This document shows, piece after piece, positions 1-9,474 of a stretch of DNA of 54,972 nt. Numbering within the stretch: position 1 is the stretch's first letter; each line of letters opens with the position of its first letter. The notes below the pieces were generated by a model that saw only the letters and a list, made by a program, of their open reading frames with translations, was not told the origin of the DNA and did not search any database. A program made the translations under genes and the position numbers. This stretch comes from Bacillus nakamurai (GTDB lineage: Bacteria; Bacillota; Bacilli; Bacillales; Bacillaceae), in assembly GCF_001584325.1 (NCBI RefSeq), contig NZ_LSAZ01000026.1, positions 1-54,972 on the forward strand, written 5' to 3'.

Positions 1-15
1 AGGACGCCGCCAAGC
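1..15 (+). rRNA. 5S rRNA, 3' end only
   Basis: The first 15 bases match the 3' terminus of Bacillus 5S rRNA as I remember it (ending GCCGCCAAGC) and are followed at once by a strong terminator. The rest of the gene and its rRNA operon lie outside the window. The short length limits certainty, but the position just before csfB is where an rRNA operon ends in B. subtilis. Confidence 0.8.
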
Positions 16-22
16 AATCTTT

Positions 23-51
23 AACCCAGCTCATCATGAGCTGGGTTTTTA
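23..51 (+). terminator. rRNA operon terminator
   Basis: An 11-bp perfect stem (AACCCAGCTCA with TGAGCTGGGTT) with a 3-base loop is followed by a T-rich tract. It ends the upstream rRNA operon. Confidence 0.9.
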
Positions 52-134
52 TTTTGCGATCAAAAAACAATACAAACACCGAAATGCCGCAGACCCCATA
101 TACTAATTGCAAACTTCAAAAAGGTCTAAATTGT

Positions 135-163
135 GTATACAATCATTGGCTTAGGGGAAGGCT
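135..163 (+). promoter_or_regulatory. sigma-F-type promoter of csfB
   Basis: GTATA, a 15-bp spacer and GGGAAGGCT fit the sigma-F pattern (GYWTA, 15-16 bp, GGnrAnnnT). The site sits 21 bp before the csfB start. csfB is known as an early forespore gene in B. subtilis, so the match is expected. Confidence 0.65.
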
Positions 164-184
164 ATTCATACGGAGGTGGGCATG

Positions 185-379
185 ATGAATGAGACGTCCA
201 GCCATGGAGAAACATGTATTGTGTGTGAAACCAAAAAAAGCAGAGGTATCCATATTTATACGAAGTTTATATGTTTAGAGTGTGAGAAAAAAGTAGTTTC
301 CACTTCAACCTCTGACCCTGACTATGAATTTTACGTCAGAAAACTGAAAAGCCTTCATACACCGACATTATATTCCTAA
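185..379 (+). CDS. csfB: Anti-sigma-G factor CsfB (Gin)
   Basis: CsfB is a small forespore protein that binds sigma-G and keeps it inactive until engulfment is complete. The 64-residue product has the family's two CxxC pairs, C11-C14 and C30-C33, a zinc-knuckle arrangement, followed by the conserved C-terminal part with STSTSDPDY. I chose the ATG that lies 8 bases after GGAGG. A GTG and another ATG just upstream are in frame but too close to that ribosome site. The gene is monocistronic, between a sigma-F-type promoter and its own terminator. The N-terminal dozen residues differ from B. subtilis while the rest is well conserved. Confidence 0.9.
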   Translation: MNETSSHGETCIVCETKKSRGIHIYTKFICLECEKKVVSTSTSDPDYEFYVRKLKSLHTPTLYS

Positions 380-401
380 CCCTGAAAAGGGTCTTTTTTT
401 T
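379..401 (+). terminator. csfB terminator
   Basis: ACCCT, a GAAA tetraloop, AGGGT and eight T form a compact intrinsic terminator whose stem begins in the csfB stop codon. Confidence 0.85.
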
Positions 402-527
402 GCATAAATTTAAAGGGTTTCTTTCACTTTTTATAAAGGAACTGATACGATAAGAAGATGAACTTGTTTAGAAATGGAATGTAATAGATAATACTGATAG
501 AAGTGAATAAATAGGAGTCGATCATGC

Positions 528-1142
528 ATGAAACCATTTATTCAATTTATGAAATGGACCCTGGGCGGCAGCGCCGCGTTTGTTATCGTCGGGACTTCAA
601 GCTTTTTTATATGGCATCAGCCTTTTCTATATTCGTTCTTATACGGAACAGCTGGCGGGGCAATCGTATGTGCAGGCGGCCTGTGGAATACAAAGCGTCT
701 CTTTTTAAGAAAACATCAGCTGACAAGAAAAGAATATGCCTACATCAAGGAAAATCTTGAAGAAGCAAAAGATAAAATCATCCGTTTGCGTAAAGCGCTA
801 TTTCGGTCTAAGAGTATTCAAATGCTGAAGCAAAATGCGGAAATACTGAGGATTGTCAGGCGAATATATATACTCACCAAACAGGAACCGAAGCGTTTTT
901 ATCAGGCGGAACGTTTCTATTATCAGACGCTTGATTATGTGGTTGAATTAACAGAAAAATACGGCCTGCTATCATCACAGCCGCGGAAAAATAAAGATTT
1001 GTCCATGTCCTTGAGCGAAACGAGAATCACCCTTGCAGAGCTGACCAAACGGCTGGAAGAGGATCTTCATGAAATCATGAAAGAAGACATAGATGAATTA
1101 CACTTTGAATTAGATATGGCAAAGCATTCGCTGAGAAAATAA
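528..1142 (+). CDS. xpaC: XpaC-family membrane protein
   Basis: This 204-residue protein matches B. subtilis XpaC along its length. XpaC was first linked to hydrolysis of 5-bromo-4-chloroindolyl phosphate, but its real role is unknown. Residues about 8-28 and 33-52 are hydrophobic and probably form two membrane helices. The rest is a charged, mostly helical cytoplasmic part rich in Lys, Glu and Arg. A GGAG lies 10 bases before the ATG. The gene is followed after 15 bases by yaaN. XpaC and TelA-family proteins are commonly paired in Firmicutes, so the two likely act together, perhaps in envelope or toxic-anion stress. That function is inferred from family names only. Confidence 0.85.
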   Translation: MKPFIQFMKWTLGGSAAFVIVGTSSFFIWHQPFLYSFLYGTAGGAIVCAGGLWNTKRLFLRKHQLTRKEYAYIKENLEEAKDKIIRLRKALFRSKSIQMLKQNAEILRIVRRIYILTKQEPKRFYQAERFYYQTLDYVVELTEKYGLLSSQPRKNKDLSMSLSETRITLAELTKRLEEDLHEIMKEDIDELHFELDMAKHSLRK

Positions 1143-1157
1143 GAAAGGGGGAAGAAA

Positions 1158-2274
1158 ATGGGCAAAGACCGTTCGGATGAACACAACGGTGAGAATGATC
1201 AGACGAATATAAGGCTTGCAGATACAATGCGTGAGGAAAACAGAGAAGCAGCACTTCAGCTGGCAGAAAAATTAGACCCCAAGAATATGCAAAGCATCGT
1301 TTTATTTGGTTCACAAGCACAATCCAATCTCCTGAATTTTTCTCACACTATGATAGAGCATGTGCAAAGAAAAGATATCGGAGAGATTGGCCACATATTA
1401 AGCGATCTGATGCAAAAGCTTGATCAAGTAAACCCTGACGACCTGCAAGAGAAGAAGCAAGGGTTTCTCGCCCGTATGTTCGGAAGGGTATCAAGCTCTG
1501 TGCAGGAAGTGCTTTCGAAATACCAAAAGACCAGTGTGCAGATTGACCGAATCAGCAAAAAACTGGAGCACTCTAAAAAACACGCTGATGAGTGATAATA
1601 AGCTGTTAGAGCAGCTGTATGAACAAAATAAAGAATACTTTTCCGCATTAAATATGTATATAGCTGCGGGAGAATTGAAATTAGAAGAGCTAAAAACAAA
1701 GGTGATTCCCGAATTATCAAGAAAAGCTGAATCAAGTGAACACAATCAAATGGCTGTACAGGAAGTAAATGATCTTATTCAATTTACTGAGCGGTTAGAT
1801 AAGAGAATTCATGATCTGCTTCTGAGCAGGCAGATTACGATTCAGAGCGCGCCGCAAATCCGTTTGATTCAAAACACAAATCAAGCGCTGGCAGAGAAAA
1901 TCCAGTCCTCGATCGTAACGGCGATTCCGCTATGGAAAAACCAAGTCGCCATCGCATTAACGCTTTTGAAGCAGCGCAGTGCGGCAGACGCACAGAAGAA
2001 GGTCTCAGACACTACGAATGAATTGCTGCTGAAAAACGCCGAGCTTCTCAAGACCAATACGATTGAAACAGCAAAAGCCAATGAACGCGGTCTCGTTGAG
2101 GTAGACACACTCAAAAGGGTGCAAGAAAGCTTAATCAGTACACTGGAAGAAACAATATCCATTCAGGAAGAAGGAAGAATTAAGCGCAGGCGGGCTGAGG
2201 AAGAGCTGGCGGTAATGGAAGGCGATTTAAAGGAAAAATTGCTGAATATGAAATCCGGCCGGGAAAACAGCTAG
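1158..2274 (+). pseudogene. yaaN: yaaN, TelA-family toxic-anion-resistance protein, frameshifted
   Basis: The reading frame from the ATG at 1158 (ribosome site AAGGGGG) encodes a TelA-family N-terminus for 140 residues. It then runs into a stop at 1593-1595. The rest of the protein is open in the +1 frame from about 1534 to the stop at 2272-2274. The break is at six A (1575-1580). With five A the two halves join as one 371-residue protein reading through HSKNTLMSD, close to the ~386 residues I recall for B. subtilis YaaN. The restored C-terminal half is the usual helical TelA domain. There is no good ribosome site for the ATG at 1588. The cause could be a sequencing indel in the homopolymer, a strain mutation or, less likely, slippage. 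Intact homologues are linked to tellurite and cell-wall antibiotic resistance. Confidence 0.85.
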
Positions 2275-2350
2275 CTGGCAAAAAGTCTTAGCTTTAAGTT
2301 GTATCACAGGCACGATATAATAAGTATGATAGTCAAAGGATTTGTTTAAA

Positions 2351-3784
2351 ATGGACACACCTTTATATACAGCGCTGATTGAGCATGCGCACAGAAATAC
2401 GCATTCTTTTCATGTTCCGGGACATCACAATGGAGATGTCTTTTTTGATGAAGCTAAATCTGTTTATCAATCTCTTTTATCGATAGATATGACTGAGATC
2501 ACGGGGCTTGATGATCTCCACCATCCGACGGGAGTCATAAAAGAAGCGCAGGATTTGGTGAGCCGGCTTTATGGCTCAAGGGAAAGTTTCTTTCTCGTCA
2601 ATGGGACGACAGCCGGCAATTTAGCAATGATTTTAGCGGTTTGTGAGCCGGGAGAGCCTATCCTGATCCAGCGAAATTGTCATAAGTCCGTATTTCATGC
2701 GGTGGCAATGGGCGGAGCTAAGCCGGTATATATAGCGCCGGAGGTTGATGAGGGCATGCACGTGCCGGCTCATGTGCCTCTTTCAGTAATTGAAAAAGCG
2801 TTAGCGGACTACCCGAATGCGAAAGGGCTTGTCCTTACAAATCCTACTTATTATGGGCATTCTGCCGATCTGACGGCAGCGATCAAAGCAGCTCATTCAT
2901 ATGGAGTTCCTGTTCTTGTTGATGAGGCGCATGGCGCTCACTTAGTGTTAGGTGAACCGTTTCCGCCCTCGTCATTGGCAATGGGAGCGGATGCCGTCGT
3001 TCATTCCGCTCATAAAACCCTTCCGGCCATGACGATGGGGTCTTACTTTCATTTGAACAGCAGCCGCATTGACAGAGACAGGCTGGTATATTATTTAAGC
3101 AGTTTACAAAGCAGCAGCCCCTCATATCCGATTATGGCGTCTTTAGATACGGCACGCGCTTATGTGCAGGATATCGCTGAAAACGGGACACTGCCTGCTC
3201 ATATGCAGCACATTGACCAAATTAAACAAACGTTTGCTTCAATTCCTTATATTGAAGTGATCAATCCATCAGGAAATGGGCTGCGGCAGGACCCGTTAAA
3301 ACTGACGCTCCGCTCAAAGCTCGGACATTCAGGCTATTCGTTACAAAGGATATTGGAAAGCTCAGGGGTGTTTGTTGAACTGGCGGACGAATATCAGGTT
3401 TTGCTCGTATTGCCATTAGGCGGCCGGCGAAAGATAGAACCGGAAACCGTAAGAATCATACATCAAATGCTGGAGAATACACCGCCTGATAAACGGCCGG
3501 AAGCTGTAAAGTGGACATTTCCATCCATCACTACACTCGATTATCCAAAAAGCGAGATCAGCCGATTCAAAAAAGAGTTCGTTGATATGGATAAGGCGGC
3601 CGGACGCTTACATGCAGCGGATATCATTCCGTACCCGCCGGGGATTCCCCTTGTCATGGACGGAGAAAGAATAACAGAAGAAAGCATACAGAAGCTATCT
3701 CGTTTAATCGGTATGAATGCGCATATTCAAGGCCGGTTAAAGGAGAAACAATTACTTGTTTATATAGAAGAGGAGAAATCATGA
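2351..3784 (+). CDS. yaaO: Orn/Lys/Arg decarboxylase-family PLP enzyme YaaO
   Basis: YaaO belongs to the fold-type I PLP-dependent Orn/Lys/Arg decarboxylase family. In B. subtilis its substrate is unsettled and it is paralogous to the arginine decarboxylase SpeA. Visible motifs are [11 protein letters not shown] near the N-terminus, the substrate-loop [11 protein letters not shown], the aspartate motif VDEAHGAH and the PLP-lysine motif [11 protein letters not shown]. The C-terminal domain ends in the YPPGIP motif region. The 477-residue length fits the family. I placed the start at the ATG 9 bases after AAAGGA; a TTG three codons earlier is in frame but less well spaced. The stop overlaps the tmk start by 4 bases, which implies coupled translation. 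A TATAAT lies at 2314-2319 without a clear -35. Confidence 0.9.
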   Translation: MDTPLYTALIEHAHRNTHSFHVPGHHNGDVFFDEAKSVYQSLLSIDMTEITGLDDLHHPTGVIKEAQDLVSRLYGSRESFFLVNGTTAGNLAMILAVCEPGEPILIQRNCHKSVFHAVAMGGAKPVYIAPEVDEGMHVPAHVPLSVIEKALADYPNAKGLVLTNPTYYGHSADLTAAIKAAHSYGVPVLVDEAHGAHLVLGEPFPPSSLAMGADAVVHSAHKTLPAMTMGSYFHLNSSRIDRDRLVYYLSSLQSSSPSYPIMASLDTARAYVQDIAENGTLPAHMQHIDQIKQTFASIPYIEVINPSGNGLRQDPLKLTLRSKLGHSGYSLQRILESSGVFVELADEYQVLLVLPLGGRRKIEPETVRIIHQMLENTPPDKRPEAVKWTFPSITTLDYPKSEISRFKKEFVDMDKAAGRLHAADIIPYPPGIPLVMDGERITEESIQKLSRLIGMNAHIQGRLKEKQLLVYIEEEKS

Positions 3785-4419
3785 GCGGCTTATTTATTAC
3801 ATTCGAAGGACCTGAAGGAGCGGGAAAAACGACAGTGCTTCAGGAAATAAAAGAAATCCTATCAACAGAGGGGCTTCCCGTAACGTCGACAAGAGAACCT
3901 GGCGGCATTGAAATTGCCGAACAGATTCGGGAAGTTATTTTAAATAAAAACAATACGTTAATGGATTCTAAGACGGAGGCATTGCTTTACGCGGCTGCCA
4001 GAAGACAGCATTTAGTCGAAAAAGTACAGCCCGCTTTGGAAGAAGGCCGTATTGTTCTGTGTGATCGCTTCATAGACAGCTCGCTGGCTTATCAAGGCTA
4101 TGCGAGAGGGCTTGGGATTGATGAGGTTCTTTCCATCAATCAATTTGCAATCGGAGATACCATGCCGGACATCACCATCTATTTTTCCATTGAGCCGGAG
4201 GAAGGGCTGAAACGGATTAAGGCAAATCAGTCACGGGAAAAGAATCGTCTCGACCTCGAAGCTTTACAGTTTCACACTCAAGTAAGAGAAGGATACCAAA
4301 AGGTGATGGAGCGTTTTCCGGAAAGATTTCATTCAATAGATGCTTCCCAGACAAAGGACCGCGTCATACAGGACGTACTGAATGTGATAAATGAAGCACT
4401 GAAAAAAATTCAGTTGTGA
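3781..4419 (+). CDS. tmk: Thymidylate kinase
   Basis: Tmk phosphorylates dTMP to dTDP with ATP, an essential step for DNA synthesis. The P-loop [10 protein letters not shown] is at residues 9-18, the DRF motif that holds the nucleoside substrate is at 95-97, and a lid region with basic residues (SREKNRLD) follows at about 150. The length of 212 residues is standard. Translation is probably coupled to yaaO through the ATGA overlap. It is followed by darA, yaaR and holB, a replication-linked gene order conserved in Bacilli. Confidence 0.96.
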   Translation: MSGLFITFEGPEGAGKTTVLQEIKEILSTEGLPVTSTREPGGIEIAEQIREVILNKNNTLMDSKTEALLYAAARRQHLVEKVQPALEEGRIVLCDRFIDSSLAYQGYARGLGIDEVLSINQFAIGDTMPDITIYFSIEPEEGLKRIKANQSREKNRLDLEALQFHTQVREGYQKVMERFPERFHSIDASQTKDRVIQDVLNVINEALKKIQL

Positions 4420-4444
4420 CCTGATTCTCATAAGTTGATATAAT
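4414..4444 (+). promoter_or_regulatory. Probable sigma-A promoter of darA
   Basis: A perfect TATAAT (4439-4444) is preceded by TTGTGA with a long 19-bp spacer. The -35 overlaps the end of tmk. The -10 is convincing; the -35 assignment is weak. Confidence 0.45.
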
Positions 4445-4452
4445 AAATGTAA

Positions 4453-4821
<369 letters not shown>

Positions 4822-4833
4822 GGATATGAAGCT

Positions 4834-5274
4834 GTGAAAATAAATTCTGACTTACGTACCTTTATAGAAAAAAAGCAGCAGCCTGCCTTCAAATCTGCAG
4901 AGCTGTCCGGAACGTTCAAAAGCTCAATGGACAGCCAAAACAGCAAGCTGAAATTTGACCAGCTGAGCAGGTTCTTAACGGATATAGAAACATTCGGTAA
5001 AAGACTGACGAAGTCGAGGAACTTCAAAGACTTAGCGAAATTTAAAGGGTTGGTAAAACGCTTTGTAAAAGAGGCCGTTGACAGCGGTTTATCCCACGAA
5101 ACGGAGAAAAGCTTTGACCTTTACGGAAACAGCAGAACGCTGGGGCTTGTGAAAGAAATTGATGAAAAACTGCTTCAGCTGACTGAAGAGATGTTAGATC
5201 AGGAAAAACCGGCAATTGATTTGCTGGATCGAATTGGAGAAATAAAAGGTTTATTGATTAACCTTTACACATAG
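4834..5274 (+). CDS. yaaR: DUF327-family protein YaaR
   Basis: YaaR is a 146-residue protein of the DUF327 family, conserved in Bacilli and always found next to darA or holB. No biochemical function is known to me. It is soluble, charged and mostly helical, with no signal peptide or membrane segment. The start is a GTG with AAGGAT about 10 bases upstream. Its tight placement between a cyclic di-AMP receptor and the clamp-loader subunit suggests a link to replication or nucleotide signalling, but that is context only. Confidence 0.85.
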   Translation: MKINSDLRTFIEKKQQPAFKSAELSGTFKSSMDSQNSKLKFDQLSRFLTDIETFGKRLTKSRNFKDLAKFKGLVKRFVKEAVDSGLSHETEKSFDLYGNSRTLGLVKEIDEKLLQLTEEMLDQEKPAIDLLDRIGEIKGLLINLYT

Positions 5275-5285
5275 AGAGTGATACA

Positions 5286-6275
5286 ATGGCAATATCATGG
5301 AAAGAAATGACCGAGCAGCAGCCAAGAGTGATGAGGCTTTTGCACAATAGCATTGAAAAGAAAAGGCTTTCTCATGCGTATCTGTTTGAAGGAAAAAAAG
5401 GAACGGGCAAACTGGATGCCGCATTGCTTCTCGCGAAAAGCTTTTTTTGCCTTGAAGACGGGACTGAGCCTTGCGGGGAGTGCCGGAACTGTAAGCGTAT
5501 CGATTCCGGAAACCACCCTGACCTGCATCTGGTTCAGCCCGACGGGTTATCCATCAAAAAGGCCCAAATCCAATCGCTGCAGGAGGAATTCTCTAAAACA
5601 GGACTGGAATCGCACAAAAAACTGTACATTGTATCCCATGCGGATCAAATGACAACAAACGCAGCCAACAGCCTGTTGAAATTTTTAGAGGAGCCGAATC
5701 AAGATACCATCGCAATTCTTATCACCGAGCAGCTGCACAGAATGCTGGATACGATCATTTCGAGATGCCAGGTTCTTTCGTTTCAGCCGCTGCAGCCGAA
5801 AGCGATAGAAGAAAGACTCGTTCAGCAGGAAGTAACCCCTCATATGGCGAGACTTTTAGCAAATATGACGAATAATATAGCGGAAGCAGTCGAATTAAGT
5901 CGAAATGATGAGTTTGCAGAGTCAAGAGCGAAAGTGATAAAATTGTATGAAGTCTTACATCAGCGGAAAGGACATGCCTTTTTCTTCATTCAGGATCAGT
6001 GGGTGCCCTTTTTCAAAGAAAAAACCCATCAAGAAATGGGTCTTGATATGCTCTTATTGATATACCGTGATGTACTATCCATCCAAATTGGAAATGAAGA
6101 TAAACTGATTTATCAAGACTTATTCCAATCAATAAAACAGCATGCGCTGCAATCTACACAACAAAGCGTTACGAACCAAATTCTCGCTGTTTTAGAAGCA
6201 AAAAAACGGCTTCATTCAAATGTGAATGTGCAGGGATTAATGGAGCACTTGGTGTTAACGTTGCAGGAGGGATAA
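5286..6275 (+). CDS. holB: DNA polymerase III subunit delta'
   Basis: HolB is the delta' subunit of the clamp loader, which opens and loads the beta sliding clamp on DNA. It is an AAA+ protein: the P-loop-like GKKGTGK is at residues 36-42, a zinc site is formed by C55, C63, C66 and C69 (CGECRNC), and the SRC motif with its arginine finger follows at about residue 158. The C-terminal helical collar extends to residue 329. The start ATG is 11 bases after the yaaR stop, with GAGAGTG as ribosome site. The gene is joined to ricT by a 2-base gap. Confidence 0.95.
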   Translation: MAISWKEMTEQQPRVMRLLHNSIEKKRLSHAYLFEGKKGTGKLDAALLLAKSFFCLEDGTEPCGECRNCKRIDSGNHPDLHLVQPDGLSIKKAQIQSLQEEFSKTGLESHKKLYIVSHADQMTTNAANSLLKFLEEPNQDTIAILITEQLHRMLDTIISRCQVLSFQPLQPKAIEERLVQQEVTPHMARLLANMTNNIAEAVELSRNDEFAESRAKVIKLYEVLHQRKGHAFFFIQDQWVPFFKEKTHQEMGLDMLLLIYRDVLSIQIGNEDKLIYQDLFQSIKQHALQSTQQSVTNQILAVLEAKKRLHSNVNVQGLMEHLVLTLQEG

Positions 6276-6277
6276 GC

Positions 6278-7105
6278 TTGTACAACGTAATTGGCGTCCG
6301 CTTTAAAAAAGCGGGGAAAATTTATTATTTTGATCCGAACGGATTTGATATAGAACAAGACAGCTGCGTCATTGTCGAAACCGTCCGAGGTGTCGAGTAC
6401 GGGCAGGTTGTCATTGCAAATAAACAAGTGGACGAGCATGATGTCGTGCTCCCGCTTCGGAAAGTCATACGCGTCGCAGATGAACGCGATCTTCTCATTG
6501 TAGAAGAAAACAAACAAGAGGCGTTATCCGCTTTTGAAGTCTGCCAGAAGAAAGTGGCCGAACACGGCTTAGATATGAAATTGGTTGATGTAGAGTTTAC
6601 ATTTGACCGCAATAAAGTGATTTTTTACTTCACAGCCGACGGTCGGGTCGATTTCAGAGAACTTGTAAAAGACTTGGCTTCTATCTTTAAAACAAGAATA
6701 GAATTGCGCCAAATCGGGGTAAGAGACGAGGCGAAAATGCTCGGCGGCATCGGTCCGTGCGGGAGAATGCTTTGCTGCTCTACGTTCCTCGGTGATTTTG
6801 AGCCGGTATCCATCAAAATGGCAAAGGATCAAAACTTATCACTGAACCCTACGAAAATTTCCGGTCTCTGCGGACGTCTGATGTGCTGTTTAAAATACGA
6901 GAATGATGAGTATGAGACAGCAAAAGAACAGCTGCCGGATTTAGGCGAAACGATTACGACGGCAAACGGCCCTGCAAAGGTTGTCGGTCTTAATATTCTG
7001 GAACGGGTGCTTCAGGTGGAACTGAAGAACCGTGAAAAAGTGATAGAATATACTTGGGAAGAGCTCTTGGAAGAGGGCGTCGTATCCGCACAAACCACAG
7101 ATTAA
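6278..7105 (+). CDS. ricT: RicT (YaaT), Y-complex subunit for RNase Y
   Basis: RicT (YaaT) forms a complex with RicA (YmcA) and RicF (YlbF) that carries iron-sulfur clusters and directs RNase Y to mRNA maturation. It is needed for competence, biofilm formation and sporulation through effects on Spo0A phosphorylation. The 275 residues carry the PSP1 C-terminal domain and two cysteine groups, GPCGRMLCC and GLCGRLMCC, which fit cluster ligation. The start is TTG with GGAGG 8 bases before it. The sequence is almost identical to the B. subtilis protein as I recall it. Confidence 0.95.
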   Translation: MYNVIGVRFKKAGKIYYFDPNGFDIEQDSCVIVETVRGVEYGQVVIANKQVDEHDVVLPLRKVIRVADERDLLIVEENKQEALSAFEVCQKKVAEHGLDMKLVDVEFTFDRNKVIFYFTADGRVDFRELVKDLASIFKTRIELRQIGVRDEAKMLGGIGPCGRMLCCSTFLGDFEPVSIKMAKDQNLSLNPTKISGLCGRLMCCLKYENDEYETAKEQLPDLGETITTANGPAKVVGLNILERVLQVELKNREKVIEYTWEELLEEGVVSAQTTD

Positions 7106-7119
7106 CGAGGTGTGGAACC

Positions 7120-7479
7120 TTGGATAAAAAAGAGTTATTTGATACAGTCATTAACCTTGAGGAACAAATCGGTTCGCTGTACCGTCAGCTGGGTGATTTG
7201 AAGCAGCATATCGGCGAAATGATTGAAGAGAATCACCATTTGCAGCTTGAGAACAAACATTTGCGCAAACGGCTTGATGACACGACAGAGCAAATAGAGA
7301 AATTCAAAGCCGATCAGAAAGAATCAAAAACACAGAAGACAGAGCAATCGGATATAGGAGAAGGGTACGATAACTTGGCCCGGCTGTATCAAGAAGGCTT
7401 TCATATTTGCAACGTCCACTATGGAAGCGTCCGCAAGGGAGATTGTCTTTTTTGTCTGTCATTCTTAAATAAAAAATAA
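7120..7479 (+). CDS. yabA: Replication initiation control protein YabA
   Basis: YabA limits initiation of replication by binding DnaA and tying it to the DnaN clamp, and it reduces cooperative DnaA loading at oriC. The 119-residue protein has an N-terminal leucine-zipper coiled coil (about residues 5-60), a charged linker and a C-terminal zinc site made from the HIC motif and the CLFC motif. The start is a TTG after GAGGTG. Longer in-frame extensions overlap ricT and have no ribosome site. A strong terminator follows directly. Confidence 0.94.
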   Translation: MDKKELFDTVINLEEQIGSLYRQLGDLKQHIGEMIEENHHLQLENKHLRKRLDDTTEQIEKFKADQKESKTQKTEQSDIGEGYDNLARLYQEGFHICNVHYGSVRKGDCLFCLSFLNKK

Positions 7480-7481
7480 GG

Positions 7482-7514
7482 AAAAAGGCTTCCGCTGATA
7501 ACGGAAGCCTTTTT
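7482..7514 (+). terminator. yabA terminator
   Basis: A 13-bp perfect stem (AAAAAGGCTTCCG with its complement) and a 7-base loop end in a T run. It closes the tmk-to-yabA unit. Confidence 0.9.
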
Positions 7515-7539
7515 CAGAGAGTGCCGAAAGGATAAGATT

Positions 7540-8283
7540 ATGATTTCATTACGTGATGATGAGAGATTGGATTATTTATTAGCTGAAGATATGAAAATTG
7601 TGCAAAGCCCGACCGTATTTGCTTTTTCATTAGATGCCGTGCTGTTATCGAAATTTGCATACGTTCCGATACAAAAAGGAAAAATGGTTGATCTATGTAC
7701 AGGGAACGGAATTGTGCCTCTTTTGCTCAGTACGAGATCAAAGGCAGATATCATCGGGGTTGAAATTCAGGAGCGACTGTATGATATGGCGCTCCGAAGC
7801 GTGGAATACAACGGGCTGGAAAATCAGATCAGCCTCATTCATGATGATCTGAAAAATATGCCCGAAAGACTCGGGCATAATAAATATGATGTAGTCACTT
7901 GCAATCCGCCTTATTTTAAAACACCGAAGCAGGCTGAGCAAAACTTAAACGAACACCTTAGAATCGCAAGGCATGAAATTCATTGCACGCTCGAAGATGT
8001 GATTTCTGTCAGCAGCAAGCTGTTGAAGCAGGGCGGAAAAGCGGCTCTTGTCCATCGGCCTGGAAGGTTATTGGAAATTTTCGAATTGATGAAAGCTTAT
8101 CAAATTGAACCGAAGCGGGTCCAGTTTATTTATCCGAAACAAGGGAAAGAAGCGAATACCATTTTGGTAGAGGGCATTAAGGGCGGCCGTCCCGATCTGA
8201 AAATCCTTCCTCCGCTGTTTGTGTATGATGAAAATAATGAATATACGAAAGAGATCCGCACGATTTTGTATGGAGACAAATAG
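7540..8283 (+). CDS. yabB: tRNA1(Val) (adenine37-N6)-methyltransferase family protein YabB
   Basis: YabB is a Rossmann-fold SAM-dependent methyltransferase of the TrmN6 type, which modifies A37 of tRNA-Val. The SAM-binding motif [11 protein letters not shown] is at about residues 50-60 and the catalytic NPPY motif at about 126-129, typical of N6-adenine enzymes. The length of 247 residues is standard. AAAGGAT lies 8 bases before the ATG. The gene overlaps yazA by 14 bases, and rsmI follows, giving a small RNA-modification cluster. The exact target in Bacillus is inferred from the E. coli family member. Confidence 0.88.
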   Translation: MISLRDDERLDYLLAEDMKIVQSPTVFAFSLDAVLLSKFAYVPIQKGKMVDLCTGNGIVPLLLSTRSKADIIGVEIQERLYDMALRSVEYNGLENQISLIHDDLKNMPERLGHNKYDVVTCNPPYFKTPKQAEQNLNEHLRIARHEIHCTLEDVISVSSKLLKQGGKAALVHRPGRLLEIFELMKAYQIEPKRVQFIYPKQGKEANTILVEGIKGGRPDLKILPPLFVYDENNEYTKEIRTILYGDK

Positions 8284-8563
8284 TCATTTCTTTTATGTGC
8301 TGCTGTGCAATGACAACAGCCTTTATGCCGGTTATACAAATGACTTGCAAAAACGCCTGAAAACGCACAACGACGGGAAGGGCGCAAAGTACACGAGAGC
8401 AAGAAGGCCGGTAACATTATTCCATGCGGAATCATTTGAAACAAAACGGGAAGCGATGCAGGCGGAGTATCGCTTTAAGAGACTGACCCGAAAGAAAAAA
8501 GAACAATATATAGAAGAAAAACAAAAGCAGCAAGGAGGCTGTATATGTTACGACGCCAAATGA
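8270..8563 (+). CDS. yazA: GIY-YIG domain protein YazA
   Basis: YazA is a 97-residue single-domain GIY-YIG protein of the UPF0213/YhbQ family. The core reads FYVLL and YAGYT in place of GIY and YIG, followed by the conserved R in LQKRLKTHN and the KRPV-like ARRPV segment. Nuclease activity is plausible from the fold but its natural target is not known. It starts inside the yabB 3' end without a strong ribosome site, so it probably depends on translation of yabB. Its C-terminus overlaps the rsmI start by 19 bases, and its last residues differ from B. subtilis. Confidence 0.87.
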   Translation: METNSHFFYVLLCNDNSLYAGYTNDLQKRLKTHNDGKGAKYTRARRPVTLFHAESFETKREAMQAEYRFKRLTRKKKEQYIEEKQKQQGGCICYDAK

Positions 8564-9423
8564 GCTTTAACGGAAAGTCTGATATGGGGATTCTTTACCT
8601 TGTTCCTACACCGATAGGAAACTTGGAAGACATGACATTTCGTGCGGTGGACACTCTGAAATCGGCCGATGTCATTGCTGCCGAAGATACGAGGCAGACG
8701 AAAAAACTGTGCCATGTCTATGAGATAGAGACATCTCTCGTCAGTTATCATGAACATAATAAAGAAAGCAGCGGCCATAAAATCATGGAATGGCTGAAAT
8801 CCGGTAAGAACGTCGCGCTTGTCAGCGATGCGGGAATGCCTACGATATCTGACCCGGGGGCTGAGATCGTAAGAGATTTTACCCGGATCGGCGGATATGT
8901 TGTTCCGCTTCCGGGAGCCAATGCAGCGTTAACTGCGCTGACGGCGTCCGGCATCGTGCCGCAGCCTTTTTTCTTTTACGGGTTCTTAAACAGACAGAAG
9001 AAAGAAAAGAAGAAAGAGCTCGAAATCCTTAAAAAACGGCAGGAAACAATGATTTTTTATGAAGCGCCGCATAGATTGAAAGAAACATTAACTGCGATGC
9101 ATGCCGTTCTGGGGAACAGAGAAATCGCCGTAACAAGGGAATTAACGAAAAAATACGAGGAATTTATAAGGGGGACGATCGCAGAGGTCATCGAATGGGC
9201 GAATGAAGATCAAATTCGCGGTGAATTCTGTCTCGTTGTCGAAGGCAATCAAGCGGTTGAACCGGATGAGGAAGATAAGCCGTGGTGGGAGGATCTTTCT
9301 GAAAAGGAACATGTGGAACATTACATGAATGAAGGAGCTTCTTCTAAAGAGGCCATTAAACAAACAGCAGTTGATCGGAACGTGCCGAAGCGGGAGATCT
9401 ATGATGCATATCACATTAAATAA
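8545..9423 (+). CDS. rsmI: 16S rRNA (cytidine1402-2'-O)-methyltransferase
   Basis: RsmI (YabC) methylates the ribose 2'-OH of C1402 in the 16S rRNA decoding centre, using SAM. It has the tetrapyrrole-methylase fold: PTPIGNLEDMT near residue 21, ALVSDAGMPTISDPG at about 92-106 and the LPGANAALTAL loop around 120. The C-terminal part carries a small extension common in Bacilli. AGGAGG precedes the ATG by 7 bases. The next methionine (residue 14) is a possible alternative start, but the first has the better ribosome site. A bidirectional terminator separates it from abrB. Confidence 0.94.
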   Translation: MLRRQMSFNGKSDMGILYLVPTPIGNLEDMTFRAVDTLKSADVIAAEDTRQTKKLCHVYEIETSLVSYHEHNKESSGHKIMEWLKSGKNVALVSDAGMPTISDPGAEIVRDFTRIGGYVVPLPGANAALTALTASGIVPQPFFFYGFLNRQKKEKKKELEILKKRQETMIFYEAPHRLKETLTAMHAVLGNREIAVTRELTKKYEEFIRGTIAEVIEWANEDQIRGEFCLVVEGNQAVEPDEEDKPWWEDLSEKEHVEHYMNEGASSKEAIKQTAVDRNVPKREIYDAYHIK

Positions 9424-9426
9424 CGA

Positions 9427-9462
9427 AAAAACCGTTCTTGTGTCGTAACAAGAACGGTTTTT
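9427..9462. terminator. Bidirectional terminator between rsmI and abrB
   Basis: A 15-bp perfect stem (left arm starting AAAAACCG, right arm ending CGGTTTTT) with a 6-base loop has A on one side and T on the other. It can therefore end the convergent rsmI and abrB transcripts. Confidence 0.9.
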
Positions 9463-9474
9463 GTAAGAAAGAGC

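Noticed and set aside
1575..1581. A-AAA-AAC-like slippery heptamer in yaaN as a programmed -1 frameshift
   Set aside because: The heptamer is not in the right phase with the yaaN codons, and a -1 shift leads to the wrong frame; +1 (or -2) is needed. Six A is also short for transcriptional slippage.
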